The notes beneath the pieces were generated by a model. That model was not told the DNA's origin. It ran no database searches and saw nothing but the letters and a program-made list of their open reading frames with translations. From assembly GCF_036327755.1 (NCBI RefSeq), contig NZ_CP109596.1:5704001-5768000 (forward strand): a DNA stretch of 64,000 bases, in the 5' to 3' direction. Shown here one piece after another: positions 51,281 to 58,767 of the stretch. The stretch's first letter is position 1, and every line of letters starts with the position of its first letter. A program made the position numbers and the translations under genes. The DNA comes from Nocardia sp. NBC_01503. Its GTDB lineage: Bacteria > Actinomycetota > Actinomycetes > Mycobacteriales > Mycobacteriaceae.

Positions 51281-52576
51281 TCAACCCGGCATGCGAAGCG
51301 TGCCGGGTGCCGGCCGGTTATTCGATGTGGTGCGCGCCGCCCCGGGGGCGCGGTCGAATCGGTCGGGGCCGTGGGCGGTGAGGACCACGGGTACGCCGAG
51401 TTCGGCCTCCAGGTAGCCGATCACATCGGTGGGCAGGTCCGCGAGTACGGGTGTCGCGGCCTCGAGGAGTTCGGTGAGGCGTCGCTGGTGGTCGAGGTCC
51501 TGCCATTCGCCGAGATCGAGTCGGTCCAGGCAGCCGTCCGCGGTGAGATATCCGGTGGCGGTGCGGATTTCGCCGAGTGCGTCCAGGTGATTCACGGCCA
51601 GGCCGTCGATCCCGCCGCACGCCCGGATGGCATAGCGCAGCAGGATCGGATCGAGGTGTCCGCGCCGGAAGTCGCCCTGGTACTCCCCGGTTCCATTGTG
51701 CCGCTCCACAATCGAGAGGTCGGCGTCCTCGGTGGGGAAGGGCCCGGCCCCATGCCTGGTGAAGTAACTGCGCGTGACACCCAGGACGTAACCGGGTGCG
51801 TCGATCCGCGCGAGCATGGCGCGCGCGTTGCGCGGCTCGACGGTCGACCAGGTGGTGTACGGGTGTAGTCCGCGCCATTCGTCCAGCAGCGCCCCCTGCG
51901 CGCCCTCGAACACCAGTCGCCCGGTGGTGGCGAACGCGGCCAGTTGATCGCCCGGCAGGATCGCCACGGCGCGGGCGAATTCGGTGTACACCTCGACGAG
52001 ATCATCGATCGAGTCGTACCGGTGCCCGCTGCCCTCCAACAGCGGCCGGTAGTACTCCTCGAGCGCGATCAGCTTGCGCCGCAGAATATTCGGCCGCAGA
52101 CAGTCCGCGACGCGCGGAGCGTCATGCGCGAGCGCGTAACTCGCTGTTTCGCCGATTCCGATTCCGCACGAACCGTGCCGGGCAGCACCCCTCGCGTCTT
52201 CCCGGCAACGGTTGGCGGCCCCGTGTATCGGGGTGGTGAGCAGGGCCCGTTCGTCCACGGACAGCAGTGACAGCGGGTCGGTGATCCCGAGCTGTTCCAG
52301 CGCAAGGGCTTCGGCCGCGAGCGCGATGGGCTCCACCAGCATGTACCGCGACAGGAAGGTCGGCACCCGGGAGAAGGTGCCGGACCCGAACTGCCGGAAC
52401 GTGTGGTGCCGTCCTCCCGCGATCACATTGTGTGCAGCCTGCGCGCCGCCGTTGAATCGGACCACGGCGGACACATCGAGTCCGCTCGAGGGTGCGCAGA
52501 GCCAATCCACGGTCGCGCCCTTGCCGGCATCGCCGAACCCGAGGTCGACCACTATCAGGTGGCGATCGCCGAACAT
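51281..52576 (-). CDS. Divergent adenylosuccinate-synthetase-like enzyme
   Basis: The 431-residue protein follows the whole PurA fold: GFGDAGKG (PurA GDEGKG), VVRFNGGAQAAHN (PurA GGHNAGHT), EGAQGALLD, TRHGAGPFPTED, DFRRGHLD, HLDALGEI and HGPDR. The two catalytic residues of PurA, Asp of GD-x-GKG and His of A-A-H, are kept. Substrate-binding parts are not: GTTGRGIGPAY becomes GSCGIGIGETASY, and GTTGRRRR becomes GEYQGDFRRG. This is therefore not the housekeeping enzyme and probably joins or phosphorylates a different purine-like substrate using GTP. It lies 13 bp after the vWA gene in an operon. Confidence 0.85.
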   Translation of the reverse strand: MFGDRHLIVVDLGFGDAGKGATVDWLCAPSSGLDVSAVVRFNGGAQAAHNVIAGGRHHTFRQFGSGTFSRVPTFLSRYMLVEPIALAAEALALEQLGITDPLSLLSVDERALLTTPIHGAANRCREDARGAARHGSCGIGIGETASYALAHDAPRVADCLRPNILRRKLIALEEYYRPLLEGSGHRYDSIDDLVEVYTEFARAVAILPGDQLAAFATTGRLVFEGAQGALLDEWRGLHPYTTWSTVEPRNARAMLARIDAPGYVLGVTRSYFTRHGAGPFPTEDADLSIVERHNGTGEYQGDFRRGHLDPILLRYAIRACGGIDGLAVNHLDALGEIRTATGYLTADGCLDRLDLGEWQDLDHQRRLTELLEAATPVLADLPTDVIGYLEAELGVPVVLTAHGPDRFDRAPGAARTTSNNRPAPGTLRMPG

Positions 52577-52589
52577 TGCTCTCTCCCCG

Positions 52590-53576
52590 CTAGTTTCCGA
52601 AGTCGACGTCGTCGTCGCGGGTGGGTGCGGGCAGCGCGCCGACGCTGTTGTTGCGCCGTGTCGCCCCGATGGGTGCGAGGGCCTTGCCGACGGCGTCGGC
52701 CTCGGAGGTGGAGCCGATATCGCGCAGATCCGCCAGTCCCGCACCGAGATCGATACGGTCCTCGCCGATTCCGATGGTGAGCGCGATGAGTTCGCAGACC
52801 GCCGCCGGATCGTCGAGGCGCAGAAAGCGTTCGCCGAGCAGCCCGCGCCAGTACTCCGAGATCTCGGGATCGTTGTAGTAGCTGGACTGATTGGGCAGGA
52901 TGTAGTGCACGTGCCAGCGGTCGGCGAGCTCGCGGTAGACGGACTCCACCGAGATATCCCGATTCACCTTGTCGCCGATGATGTTTCGAATATGCCGCGA
53001 GGCCAGCCGTGGCTTGTTCAGTTCGTCGCCGACAATGAACAGGTATCCCTGCTGTCCGCGCTTGTCCCAGGCGTCGGTGGCGGTGTGCCGGGCCATGAAA
53101 TACGCGGCCAATTCATAACTTTCGGACTTCTGTCCGCCGCCGTTGCCCTCCAGGAAGATCAGCCGCAGCTGCTCGTCCATGCGGTTGTCGGATTCGAACT
53201 GTCCGACCTGCAACGGCACCTGATCGGAGTCGGCGTCACCGATGCCGCCGAACATGATCTGCGGGTCGTCGGCGTATCCCTTGCGCTGCAACAGTCCGTG
53301 CAGTTTGCCGAGCTTCTCCTGCATGATGCGCGGTACCCGCCCCATCGATCCGGTGACATCGAAGAGCACCGCGATCGGCAGCGAGTTCCCATGATCATCG
53401 GAATCGCGGGATTCCCGGAGTTTCACGCCCTTGGGATCGAGTGCGGGGTGTGCCTTCCACGAGTTCATCGGCTGCGCGCGCATATCGGCGGTGTAGCCGA
53501 AATCGTCGAGGCCGCGGGCGGCGCGGAAGGTTCGGGCGGCATCGTAGGCGCGGTCGTCCCAGTTTCCGTAACCCAT
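52590..53576 (-). CDS. von Willebrand factor A (vWA) domain protein
   Basis: The 328-residue soluble protein has a vWA domain: PIAVLFDVTGSMG holds the MIDAS D-x-T-x-S, and QMFGGIGDAD-type, SYELAAYFMARHT and YLFIVGDELNKPRL segments follow. It is probably Mg-dependent and acts as a binding scaffold. There is no signal peptide or membrane segment. Eight bp separate it from the J-domain gene upstream and 13 bp from the PurA-like gene downstream. vWA proteins paired with kinase-fold proteins occur in TerY-type stress systems, the closest analogy I can name. Confidence 0.85.
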   Translation of the reverse strand: MGYGNWDDRAYDAARTFRAARGLDDFGYTADMRAQPMNSWKAHPALDPKGVKLRESRDSDDHGNSLPIAVLFDVTGSMGRVPRIMQEKLGKLHGLLQRKGYADDPQIMFGGIGDADSDQVPLQVGQFESDNRMDEQLRLIFLEGNGGGQKSESYELAAYFMARHTATDAWDKRGQQGYLFIVGDELNKPRLASRHIRNIIGDKVNRDISVESVYRELADRWHVHYILPNQSSYYNDPEISEYWRGLLGERFLRLDDPAAVCELIALTIGIGEDRIDLGAGLADLRDIGSTSEADAVGKALAPIGATRRNNSVGALPAPTRDDDVDFGN

Positions 53577-53584
53577 TGTCGTCA

Positions 53585-54601
53585 CTATCCTTTCGTGAGC
53601 TCGAAGGGCCGGAAGCGGCGCTGTCCGTAGAGCCGATCGAGCAGATCGTCGAATTCGCCGAGGAGATCGGCGGGTTCGGGGCGCAACCTCGGATCGGGCT
53701 GCATGCAGCCGGCCGCGAAGGTGCGCATGGCGGTGGGTGCGCGGCGGCCGAGCATGGTGAGCATCAGCCGGTGCGCGAGGTGGACATCGGTGGCGGGGGA
53801 GACCTCGTCGTGGATCTCGGGCGGATAGTCGATGGATCCGAAGGTCGCCGCGACTGGTGTACCCGGCCGGGTGGCGAACGACCAGCCGACCAGGACGACG
53901 CCGTGTTGACGTGGGTGAATGAGCACATTCGCCGGACTGATCGCGGTATGCGCCCACCCCGCCAGCGCCGCCCCGGACACGCAGCGCAGCAGCCGCCGGT
54001 GCATCCACGCGTAGTCGCGCGGATCGAGGCCATCGGGATATTCGGCGCGCACCTGCTCGAGGGTGACGAATCCGTCGTTGAGCGCGTTGAGCACATTCAC
54101 CGTCCGGTGCGCACCGGTATCGAGGTCCCGATGATCGACCGCATCGACGAGTTGCGGAAAGTACGGTCGCAGCCATTCGTGTTCGCCGGTCACGATCGCT
54201 ATGTCGCGCAGGGCATTTCGCTCGGCGGCCAGTAGCTTGTTGGCGGCGGTGCGCCGGGGGATCTTCACGATCCGATCCGGTCCGCTGCGATAGAGGTCGG
54301 CCACGGTGCCGCGGGCGTGCAGCGCGCCGATCGGGTAGGTGGCGCGGGCTCCGGTCACTCGCATGCCCGCGGCGTCGGCCTCGCTCCACTGCCGATACAT
54401 CTCGGCCAGCCGCTCGAATGCCGTGTGCGCCAGATCGATTTCACCGGGTGCGGCCCGGTCGGGATGCACCTGTGCGGCGAGGCGGTGATACCGCCGCCGC
54501 CCTTGCGTGCGTGAGTCGGAATCGGCTGTGGCACTGCCGAACAGGTCCTCGGGCCGAGTGGCCGTCCGGATCGTCTGCGCTGCGTCCCGTACCGTCGTCA
54601 T
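53585..54601 (-). CDS. J-domain / pseudokinase fusion protein
   Basis: Residues 35-75 form a DnaJ J domain (RRYHRLAAQVHPDRAAPGEIDLAHTAFERLAEMYRQW) with the HPD motif at 46-48, so it can probably stimulate DnaK. Residues 88-330 have a protein-kinase fold: the ATP Lys is kept (IVKIPR, K114), but the HRD loop reads H219-T-A-I-S-P-A-N (Asp replaced by Ala) and DFG reads V-G-W. It therefore looks like a pseudokinase. It is the first gene of the operon, and its ATG lies 2 bp from a 23-bp palindrome, which would make expression tightly repressible. Confidence 0.85.
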   Translation of the reverse strand: MTTVRDAAQTIRTATRPEDLFGSATADSDSRTQGRRRYHRLAAQVHPDRAAPGEIDLAHTAFERLAEMYRQWSEADAAGMRVTGARATYPIGALHARGTVADLYRSGPDRIVKIPRRTAANKLLAAERNALRDIAIVTGEHEWLRPYFPQLVDAVDHRDLDTGAHRTVNVLNALNDGFVTLEQVRAEYPDGLDPRDYAWMHRRLLRCVSGAALAGWAHTAISPANVLIHPRQHGVVLVGWSFATRPGTPVAATFGSIDYPPEIHDEVSPATDVHLAHRLMLTMLGRRAPTAMRTFAAGCMQPDPRLRPEPADLLGEFDDLLDRLYGQRRFRPFELTKG

Positions 54602-54603
54602 GT

Positions 54604-54626
54604 GTTTTAGACTAGGAGACTAAAAC
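54604..54626. promoter_or_regulatory. 23-bp palindromic operator abutting the J-domain gene
   Basis: GTTTTAG at 54604 and CTAAAAC at 54620-54626 flank A-CT-AGG-AG-A. Every position outside the central three and the two A/T positions is symmetrical (GTTTTAGwCTnnnAGwCTAAAAC). It lies 2 bp upstream of the start codon at 54601, so a bound protein would block transcription or translation start. Confidence 0.85.
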
Positions 54627-54651
54627 TGGGAGCGCCAGTGTTTTGGCGAAG

Positions 54652-54674
54652 TATTTTGTCAACCAGACTAAAAC
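54652..54674. promoter_or_regulatory. Second, degenerate copy of the operator
   Basis: The right arm AGACTAAAAC (54665-54674) is identical to the first operator. The left arm TATTTTGTC matches 5-6 of 10 positions. Centres are 48 bp apart, and it lies about 95 bp before the divergent DUF4334 gene. Confidence 0.65.
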
Positions 54675-54768
54675 GGCTCGGATGATGCCGGGAGCACCTC
54701 TATGACCCGTTCGAGCGCTGAGATAGTGTGAGCGCGAATGTTTCATCCACTCGGGCGAGGAGGCTTGG

Positions 54769-55332
54769 ATGGTCGCCGGTGAATCGGTAGCGACCGCGAC
54801 GCGGCGGTTGGCGGAGTTGCGGGCCGCGGGATGCACCCCGGAGCAGGCGTGGCAGTTCTTCGACGGGCTGGCCGCGGTCCGGGTGGAGGATGTGACCAGC
54901 GGGCGCTGGCGTGGCGACGAGCTCGATACCGGGCATCCGTGGAAGGGTGTGCTGGTCGAATCCGGTTGGTACGGTAAGCAGTTCGACAGCGCCGATGCCG
55001 TGCAGCCGCTGCTGTTCAGCACACCCGACGGGCGGATCTTCCCGGTCGATCCGCGCCGTGTCCCGCTGTTCCTGGCGGGCAAGGTTCCCGCCGCCGCCCT
55101 GGGGCCGGTGCGTCGTTCGCTCGGCCTCCTGCGCCCCGCCTTGGCCACCGGAACTCCGCGTGCCCGGCTGCGCAATCTGGAGTTCCGTGGAAAGTCCAGT
55201 GCCGCAATGATCTACGATCACCTGCCGATCATCGACCTGTTCCGGCGGGTGGACGCGGACACCCTGCTCGGGGTCATGGATATGCGCGGTATGCGCGATC
55301 CGTACTTCTTCATCCTCTACCGGGATCGGTAG
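54769..55332 (+). CDS. GXWXG / DUF4334 domain protein
   Basis: The 187-residue protein has an N-terminal GXWXG domain (VTSGRWRGDELDTGHPWKG, with G-R-W-R-G, and WYGKQF) and a C-terminal DUF4334 region (RRVPLFLAGK, LEFRGKSSAAMIYDHLPIIDLFRRVDADTLLGVMDMRGM, PYFFILYRD). Function is unknown; the fold suggests a small ligand-binding or hydratase-like protein. GCGAGGAGG at 54755-54763 supports the ATG. It is divergent from the J-domain operon and shares its intergenic operators. Confidence 0.87.
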   Translation: MVAGESVATATRRLAELRAAGCTPEQAWQFFDGLAAVRVEDVTSGRWRGDELDTGHPWKGVLVESGWYGKQFDSADAVQPLLFSTPDGRIFPVDPRRVPLFLAGKVPAAALGPVRRSLGLLRPALATGTPRARLRNLEFRGKSSAAMIYDHLPIIDLFRRVDADTLLGVMDMRGMRDPYFFILYRDR

Positions 55333-55405
55333 GTTCGCCCGAACGCCAGGTCCTCGCGGCCTACCATGGATGTGACCGATGGTTGTCGCTCGGGAGGGCT
55401 GCCCG

Positions 55406-56671
55406 ATGGAGAGTACGACCTGTCTCGTCGTCGGCGGCGGACCGGCGGGCATGATTCTGGGGCTGCTGCTGGCGCGCGCCGGTATCGATGTGATGGTTCT
55501 GGAGAAGCACGGTGACTTCCTGCGGGACTTCCGCGGTGACACCGTGCATCCCACCACCCTGGAACTGCTCGATGAGCTCGGATTGCGCGAGGAGTTCGCG
55601 AAACTCCCACAGCGCCGGTTGAATTCGGTGGCCCTGCCGATCGGCGGGCGGATGCAGACCCTCGCCACGTTCGAGCACATTCCGGGCCGATTCAAGTACA
55701 TCGCCATGGTCCCGCAGTGGGATCTGCTCGATCTGCTCGCCCACGCCGCCGATACCGAACCCGCCTTCCGGCTGCGCATGAATACCGAGGCGACGGATCT
55801 GCTGCGGGAGAGCGGCCGCGTCACCGGCGTGCGCTATCGCACCGAAGATGGTGCGACGGGGGAGATTCGGGCCGATCTCACGGTGGCCTGCGACGGTCGC
55901 ACCTCGACGCTGCGTGCCGCCGCCGGACTGCGGGTGCGGGACTGGCCGACACCGTTCGATGTGTGGTGGACGCGTATTCCGCGTAATGACACCGACCCGG
56001 CCGGAGCGGTCCCGGTGCTCACCGCGGATCGCGTCGCCATCATGCTCGACCGCGGCGACTACTGGCAGTGTGCGATTCTCATCGCCAAGGGCATCGATTC
56101 CACTGTGCGACAACGGGAACCGGTCACCGATATCCTGCGCCAGATGGCGGCCGCCGTACCCTGGCTCACCGATCGCGTCGATGCCGTACAGAGCTGGGAT
56201 GAGGTGAAACTCCTGGACGTCAAGCTCGACCGGCTCGAACGCTGGCATCTGGACGGGCTGCTGTGCATCGGTGACGCCGCGCACGCCATGTCACCGGTTG
56301 GCGGAGTGGGTATCAATCTGGCCGTGCAGGATGCGGTCGCCGCGGCGAGAATCCTTGCCCCGAAATTGATTTCGGGAAAGGTCGAGGAGTCGGACCTGGC
56401 GCGGGTGCAGCGCCGCCGATCCATTCCGACAGCGGTGATCCAGAGCATGCAGCGCATCGCGCACGCCCGCGGCATCGCACCGGCGGTCTCGGGCAAGATC
56501 AATGTCTCCAACTTCGACAGCACGCCAATGGTGCTGCGCGTGTTCCGGCGCATTCCGATACTGCGCAGTCTGCCGCCGTACCTGGTCGCCCGCGGCGTAT
56601 TCGTCGAGCACGCACCGGAGTTCGCCCGCCGCCCCGTGCCGCCCGCCCCGATGGTCACCGAATCCGGCTGA
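55406..56671 (+). CDS. FAD-dependent aromatic-type monooxygenase
   Basis: The 421-residue PHBH-fold flavoprotein has the GxGxxG FAD motif VVGGGPAGMILGLLLARAG, the DG motif CDGRTSTLRAAAGL, and the GD motif CIGDAAHAMSPVGGVGINLAVQDA. It probably hydroxylates an aromatic or polyketide-like substrate with NAD(P)H and O2. GGGAGGG at 55392-55398 supports the ATG at 55406. It lies 73 bp after the DUF4334 gene and could share its transcript. Confidence 0.9.
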   Translation: MESTTCLVVGGGPAGMILGLLLARAGIDVMVLEKHGDFLRDFRGDTVHPTTLELLDELGLREEFAKLPQRRLNSVALPIGGRMQTLATFEHIPGRFKYIAMVPQWDLLDLLAHAADTEPAFRLRMNTEATDLLRESGRVTGVRYRTEDGATGEIRADLTVACDGRTSTLRAAAGLRVRDWPTPFDVWWTRIPRNDTDPAGAVPVLTADRVAIMLDRGDYWQCAILIAKGIDSTVRQREPVTDILRQMAAAVPWLTDRVDAVQSWDEVKLLDVKLDRLERWHLDGLLCIGDAAHAMSPVGGVGINLAVQDAVAAARILAPKLISGKVEESDLARVQRRRSIPTAVIQSMQRIAHARGIAPAVSGKINVSNFDSTPMVLRVFRRIPILRSLPPYLVARGVFVEHAPEFARRPVPPAPMVTESG

Positions 56672-56683
56672 CATCAGAATCTT

Positions 56684-57310
56684 TCAGCGCACGCCCCGCG
56701 TCCGGAACTGAATACTGATGCGCGGCCCCACCGGTCGGCGAGTCTTGGGAATCGCATGCTCCCAGGTCCGCTGGCAGGATCCGCCCATCACGATGAGATC
56801 GCCGTGTCCGAGTGGATAGCGCAGGCTCTCACCGCCGCCACGCGGCCGCAACATCAGCGCTCGCGCCGCACCGACGGACACGATGGCCACCATGGTGTCG
56901 TGGGTCGCGCCGCGTCCGGAGGTATCGCCATGCCAGGCGACACTGTCGTTCCCGTCGCGGTAATAGCAGAGCCCGGCGGTGGTGAACGGCTCGCCGAGTT
57001 CGTGCCGGTAATGCTCACTCAACGCGTCGCGCGCCCGGTCCAGTACGGGATCCGGTAGCCCCTGCCCCTGTTCGTAGAAGGCGAGCAGTCGCGGCACATC
57101 CACCATCCGGTCGTACATGGCCCGCCGATCGGCCCGCCACGGCACCTCGGCGACCAGTCGTTCGAACAGTAGATCGGCCCCGCTCATCCAGCCGGGCAGC
57201 ACATCCACCCAGGCCCCGGCGCTGAGCGCGGTGCGCCGCATTCCGTCCAGCGCACCCACCTCGAGCTCCCCGAACCCGTCGAGCAGAGATCCCTGCAGTG
57301 GCATCGACAT
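56684..57310 (-). CDS. AlkB-like 2OG-Fe(II) dioxygenase
   Basis: The roughly 208-residue protein has the AlkB double-stranded beta-helix residues: H-x-D in SVAWHGDTSG, the distal His in QRTWEHAIPK, and the 2-oxoglutarate Arg in GPRISIQFR. The Y-x-DG-x-D loop (CYYRDGNDSVAWHGD) is typical of DNA/RNA-dealkylating AlkB homologues. A LexA box (57315-57330) lies 5 bp upstream of ATG 57310, so this start (or ATG 57304) is chosen over ATG 57355, which lies behind the box. SOS-induced repair of alkylated bases is the likely role. Confidence 0.88.
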   Translation of the reverse strand: MSMPLQGSLLDGFGELEVGALDGMRRTALSAGAWVDVLPGWMSGADLLFERLVAEVPWRADRRAMYDRMVDVPRLLAFYEQGQGLPDPVLDRARDALSEHYRHELGEPFTTAGLCYYRDGNDSVAWHGDTSGRGATHDTMVAIVSVGAARALMLRPRGGGESLRYPLGHGDLIVMGGSCQRTWEHAIPKTRRPVGPRISIQFRTRGVR

Positions 57311-57314
57311 GGGA

Positions 57315-57330
57315 TCGAACATACGTTCTA
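57315..57330 (-). promoter_or_regulatory. LexA (SOS) box before the AlkB-like gene
   Basis: TCGAACATACGTTCTA matches TCGAAC-N4-GTTCGA with one mismatch and lies 5 bp upstream of the ATG at 57310. The layout is the same as at the radical-SAM gene (10588). Confidence 0.75.
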
Positions 57331-57452
57331 TCGAGTTGATGTTCAAGCGTGCCACGCCCGATCACCACCGCGGTCCATCGAAAAAGTCATGTGCGCCTCG
57401 CGAATTCCGTAGGCAAACTGGCACTTTCGGCGAATCGCATGGAAAGGCACAT

Positions 57453-58262
57453 ATGACCATCCTGGTAACCGGAGCAACCGCGAATATCGGCCGCAAGGTC
57501 GTCGACCACCTGCTGGGCCTGGGCGTCACCGATATTCGCGCACTCACCGCCAACCCGCGCAAGGCCGCGCTACCGGCCGAGGTGCAGGTCGCCGAGGGTA
57601 ACCCGCGCCGACCCGACACCCTGGCGAAGGTGTTCGACGGCGTGGATCGCATGTATCTGGCACCGAACTCAGACACCACCGCCGATCTACTGGCGCGCGC
57701 CCGCGCGGCGGGCGTGCGGCATGTGGTGGACCTGTCCGGTGAACCCGAGAGTTGGTGGGGCACCGTGAGCACCGCCGTCGAGGACAGCGGCCTGGCCTGG
57801 ACCCACCTGTGGCCCGCCGACTTCATGGAGAACTCCCTGACGTGGTCGGATCAGATCCGCAGCACCGGCACCGTCCGCGAACCCCGGCCCGATGCCGCGA
57901 GCGCGCCCATCGCCATGGACGATATCGCCGCCGTCGCCGCCACCGCCCTGTTGGACGACACTCATTTCGGCCGGTCCTACCCCCTGGCCGGGCCCGAGAT
58001 CCTCACCCGCACGGATCTGGTTCGCGCGCTCGCCACCGCTCTCGGTCGCGATATCGCCTTCGCGCCCTCCACCCGGGAGGAGACCATCGCCGCTCTGACG
58101 CCGGCCATGGGTGAGACCGCCACCTGGTATGTCGACAACGCCCTCACCAGCTTCGGCGAATCGACCGATGCGCTGCCCATCGGCAGCGTCCACGACATCA
58201 CCGGCCGTCCCGCAACCACTTTCGCGCAGTGGGCTCTCGACAACGTCGCCGGTTTCCGATAG
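57453..58262 (+). CDS. NmrA-like NAD(P)-binding oxidoreductase
   Basis: The 269-residue atypical SDR has the N-terminal motif VTGATANIGRKVVDHLL, a strand-4 region HVVDLSGE and the C-terminal NmrA part (DIAAVAATALLDDTHFGRSYPLAGPEILT). It lacks YxxxK, as NmrA/HSCARG proteins do, which often act as NADP(H) sensors or as azoreductase-like enzymes. GGAAAGG at 57441-57447 supports the ATG at 57453. It is divergent from the AlkB-like gene. Confidence 0.85.
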   Translation: MTILVTGATANIGRKVVDHLLGLGVTDIRALTANPRKAALPAEVQVAEGNPRRPDTLAKVFDGVDRMYLAPNSDTTADLLARARAAGVRHVVDLSGEPESWWGTVSTAVEDSGLAWTHLWPADFMENSLTWSDQIRSTGTVREPRPDAASAPIAMDDIAAVAATALLDDTHFGRSYPLAGPEILTRTDLVRALATALGRDIAFAPSTREETIAALTPAMGETATWYVDNALTSFGESTDALPIGSVHDITGRPATTFAQWALDNVAGFR

Positions 58263-58368
58263 TGAGCGCCCCCAGAACTGTTGTCATGACAATCAACACC
58301 GGACTGCGGAACGTAAGGCGCGGTCATCTGCTCGGTGGCCGTCCACGTTTCGCCGAAAGAGCGGTCGT

Positions 58369-58767
58369 ATGCCCACGCTTCCCTGGATGACAATCGTTCA
58401 GCCTGCCACGCCCGAGGTGCAGTGCATGGCTTCCCGTCTGGAGGTCGATTCGCTGTGGCAGGCTCCCGGTTTCCTGATGGCCTCACTGGTTCTCTGGCGT
58501 CAGGCACGCCGCTCCCCGGGAGTCCTCGGCGTCGCACTGAAGGCCGAAATGCTGAAGGGCACCTTCTGGACCTACTCGGCCTGGACCGATAAGCAAGCCA
58601 TCTACACCTACGCGGGCGCCGAGCCGCACAAGTCGACCATCGCCCGCAAACGAAAGGTCATGCGCGAGGCCACCTTCGTATTCTTCACCGCACCGGCGAG
58701 TGATCTCCCCGAATCCTGGGACCGGATCCGTCGCCGGATCGAGGAGAAGCGTGCCGTAGCGGAGTGA
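58369..58767 (+). CDS. Small conserved protein, ABM/DUF3291-like fold suspected
   Basis: The 132-residue protein (PATPEVQCMASRLEVDSLW, GFLMASLVLWRQARRSPGVLGVALKAEMLKGTFWTYSAWTDKQAIYTYAG, MREATFVFF) has the alternating strands and aromatic residues of dimeric alpha-beta barrel monooxygenase-like proteins. No catalytic set is known. It is translationally coupled to the GNAT gene (GTGA overlap). Confidence 0.7.
   Translation: MPTLPWMTIVQPATPEVQCMASRLEVDSLWQAPGFLMASLVLWRQARRSPGVLGVALKAEMLKGTFWTYSAWTDKQAIYTYAGAEPHKSTIARKRKVMREATFVFFTAPASDLPESWDRIRRRIEEKRAVAE

Noticed and set aside
51281..52576. PurA-like gene as phage-type PurZ (Z-genome synthesis)
   Set aside because: The catalytic Asp that PurZ replaces is kept here, and no phage or DNA-polymerase genes are near.
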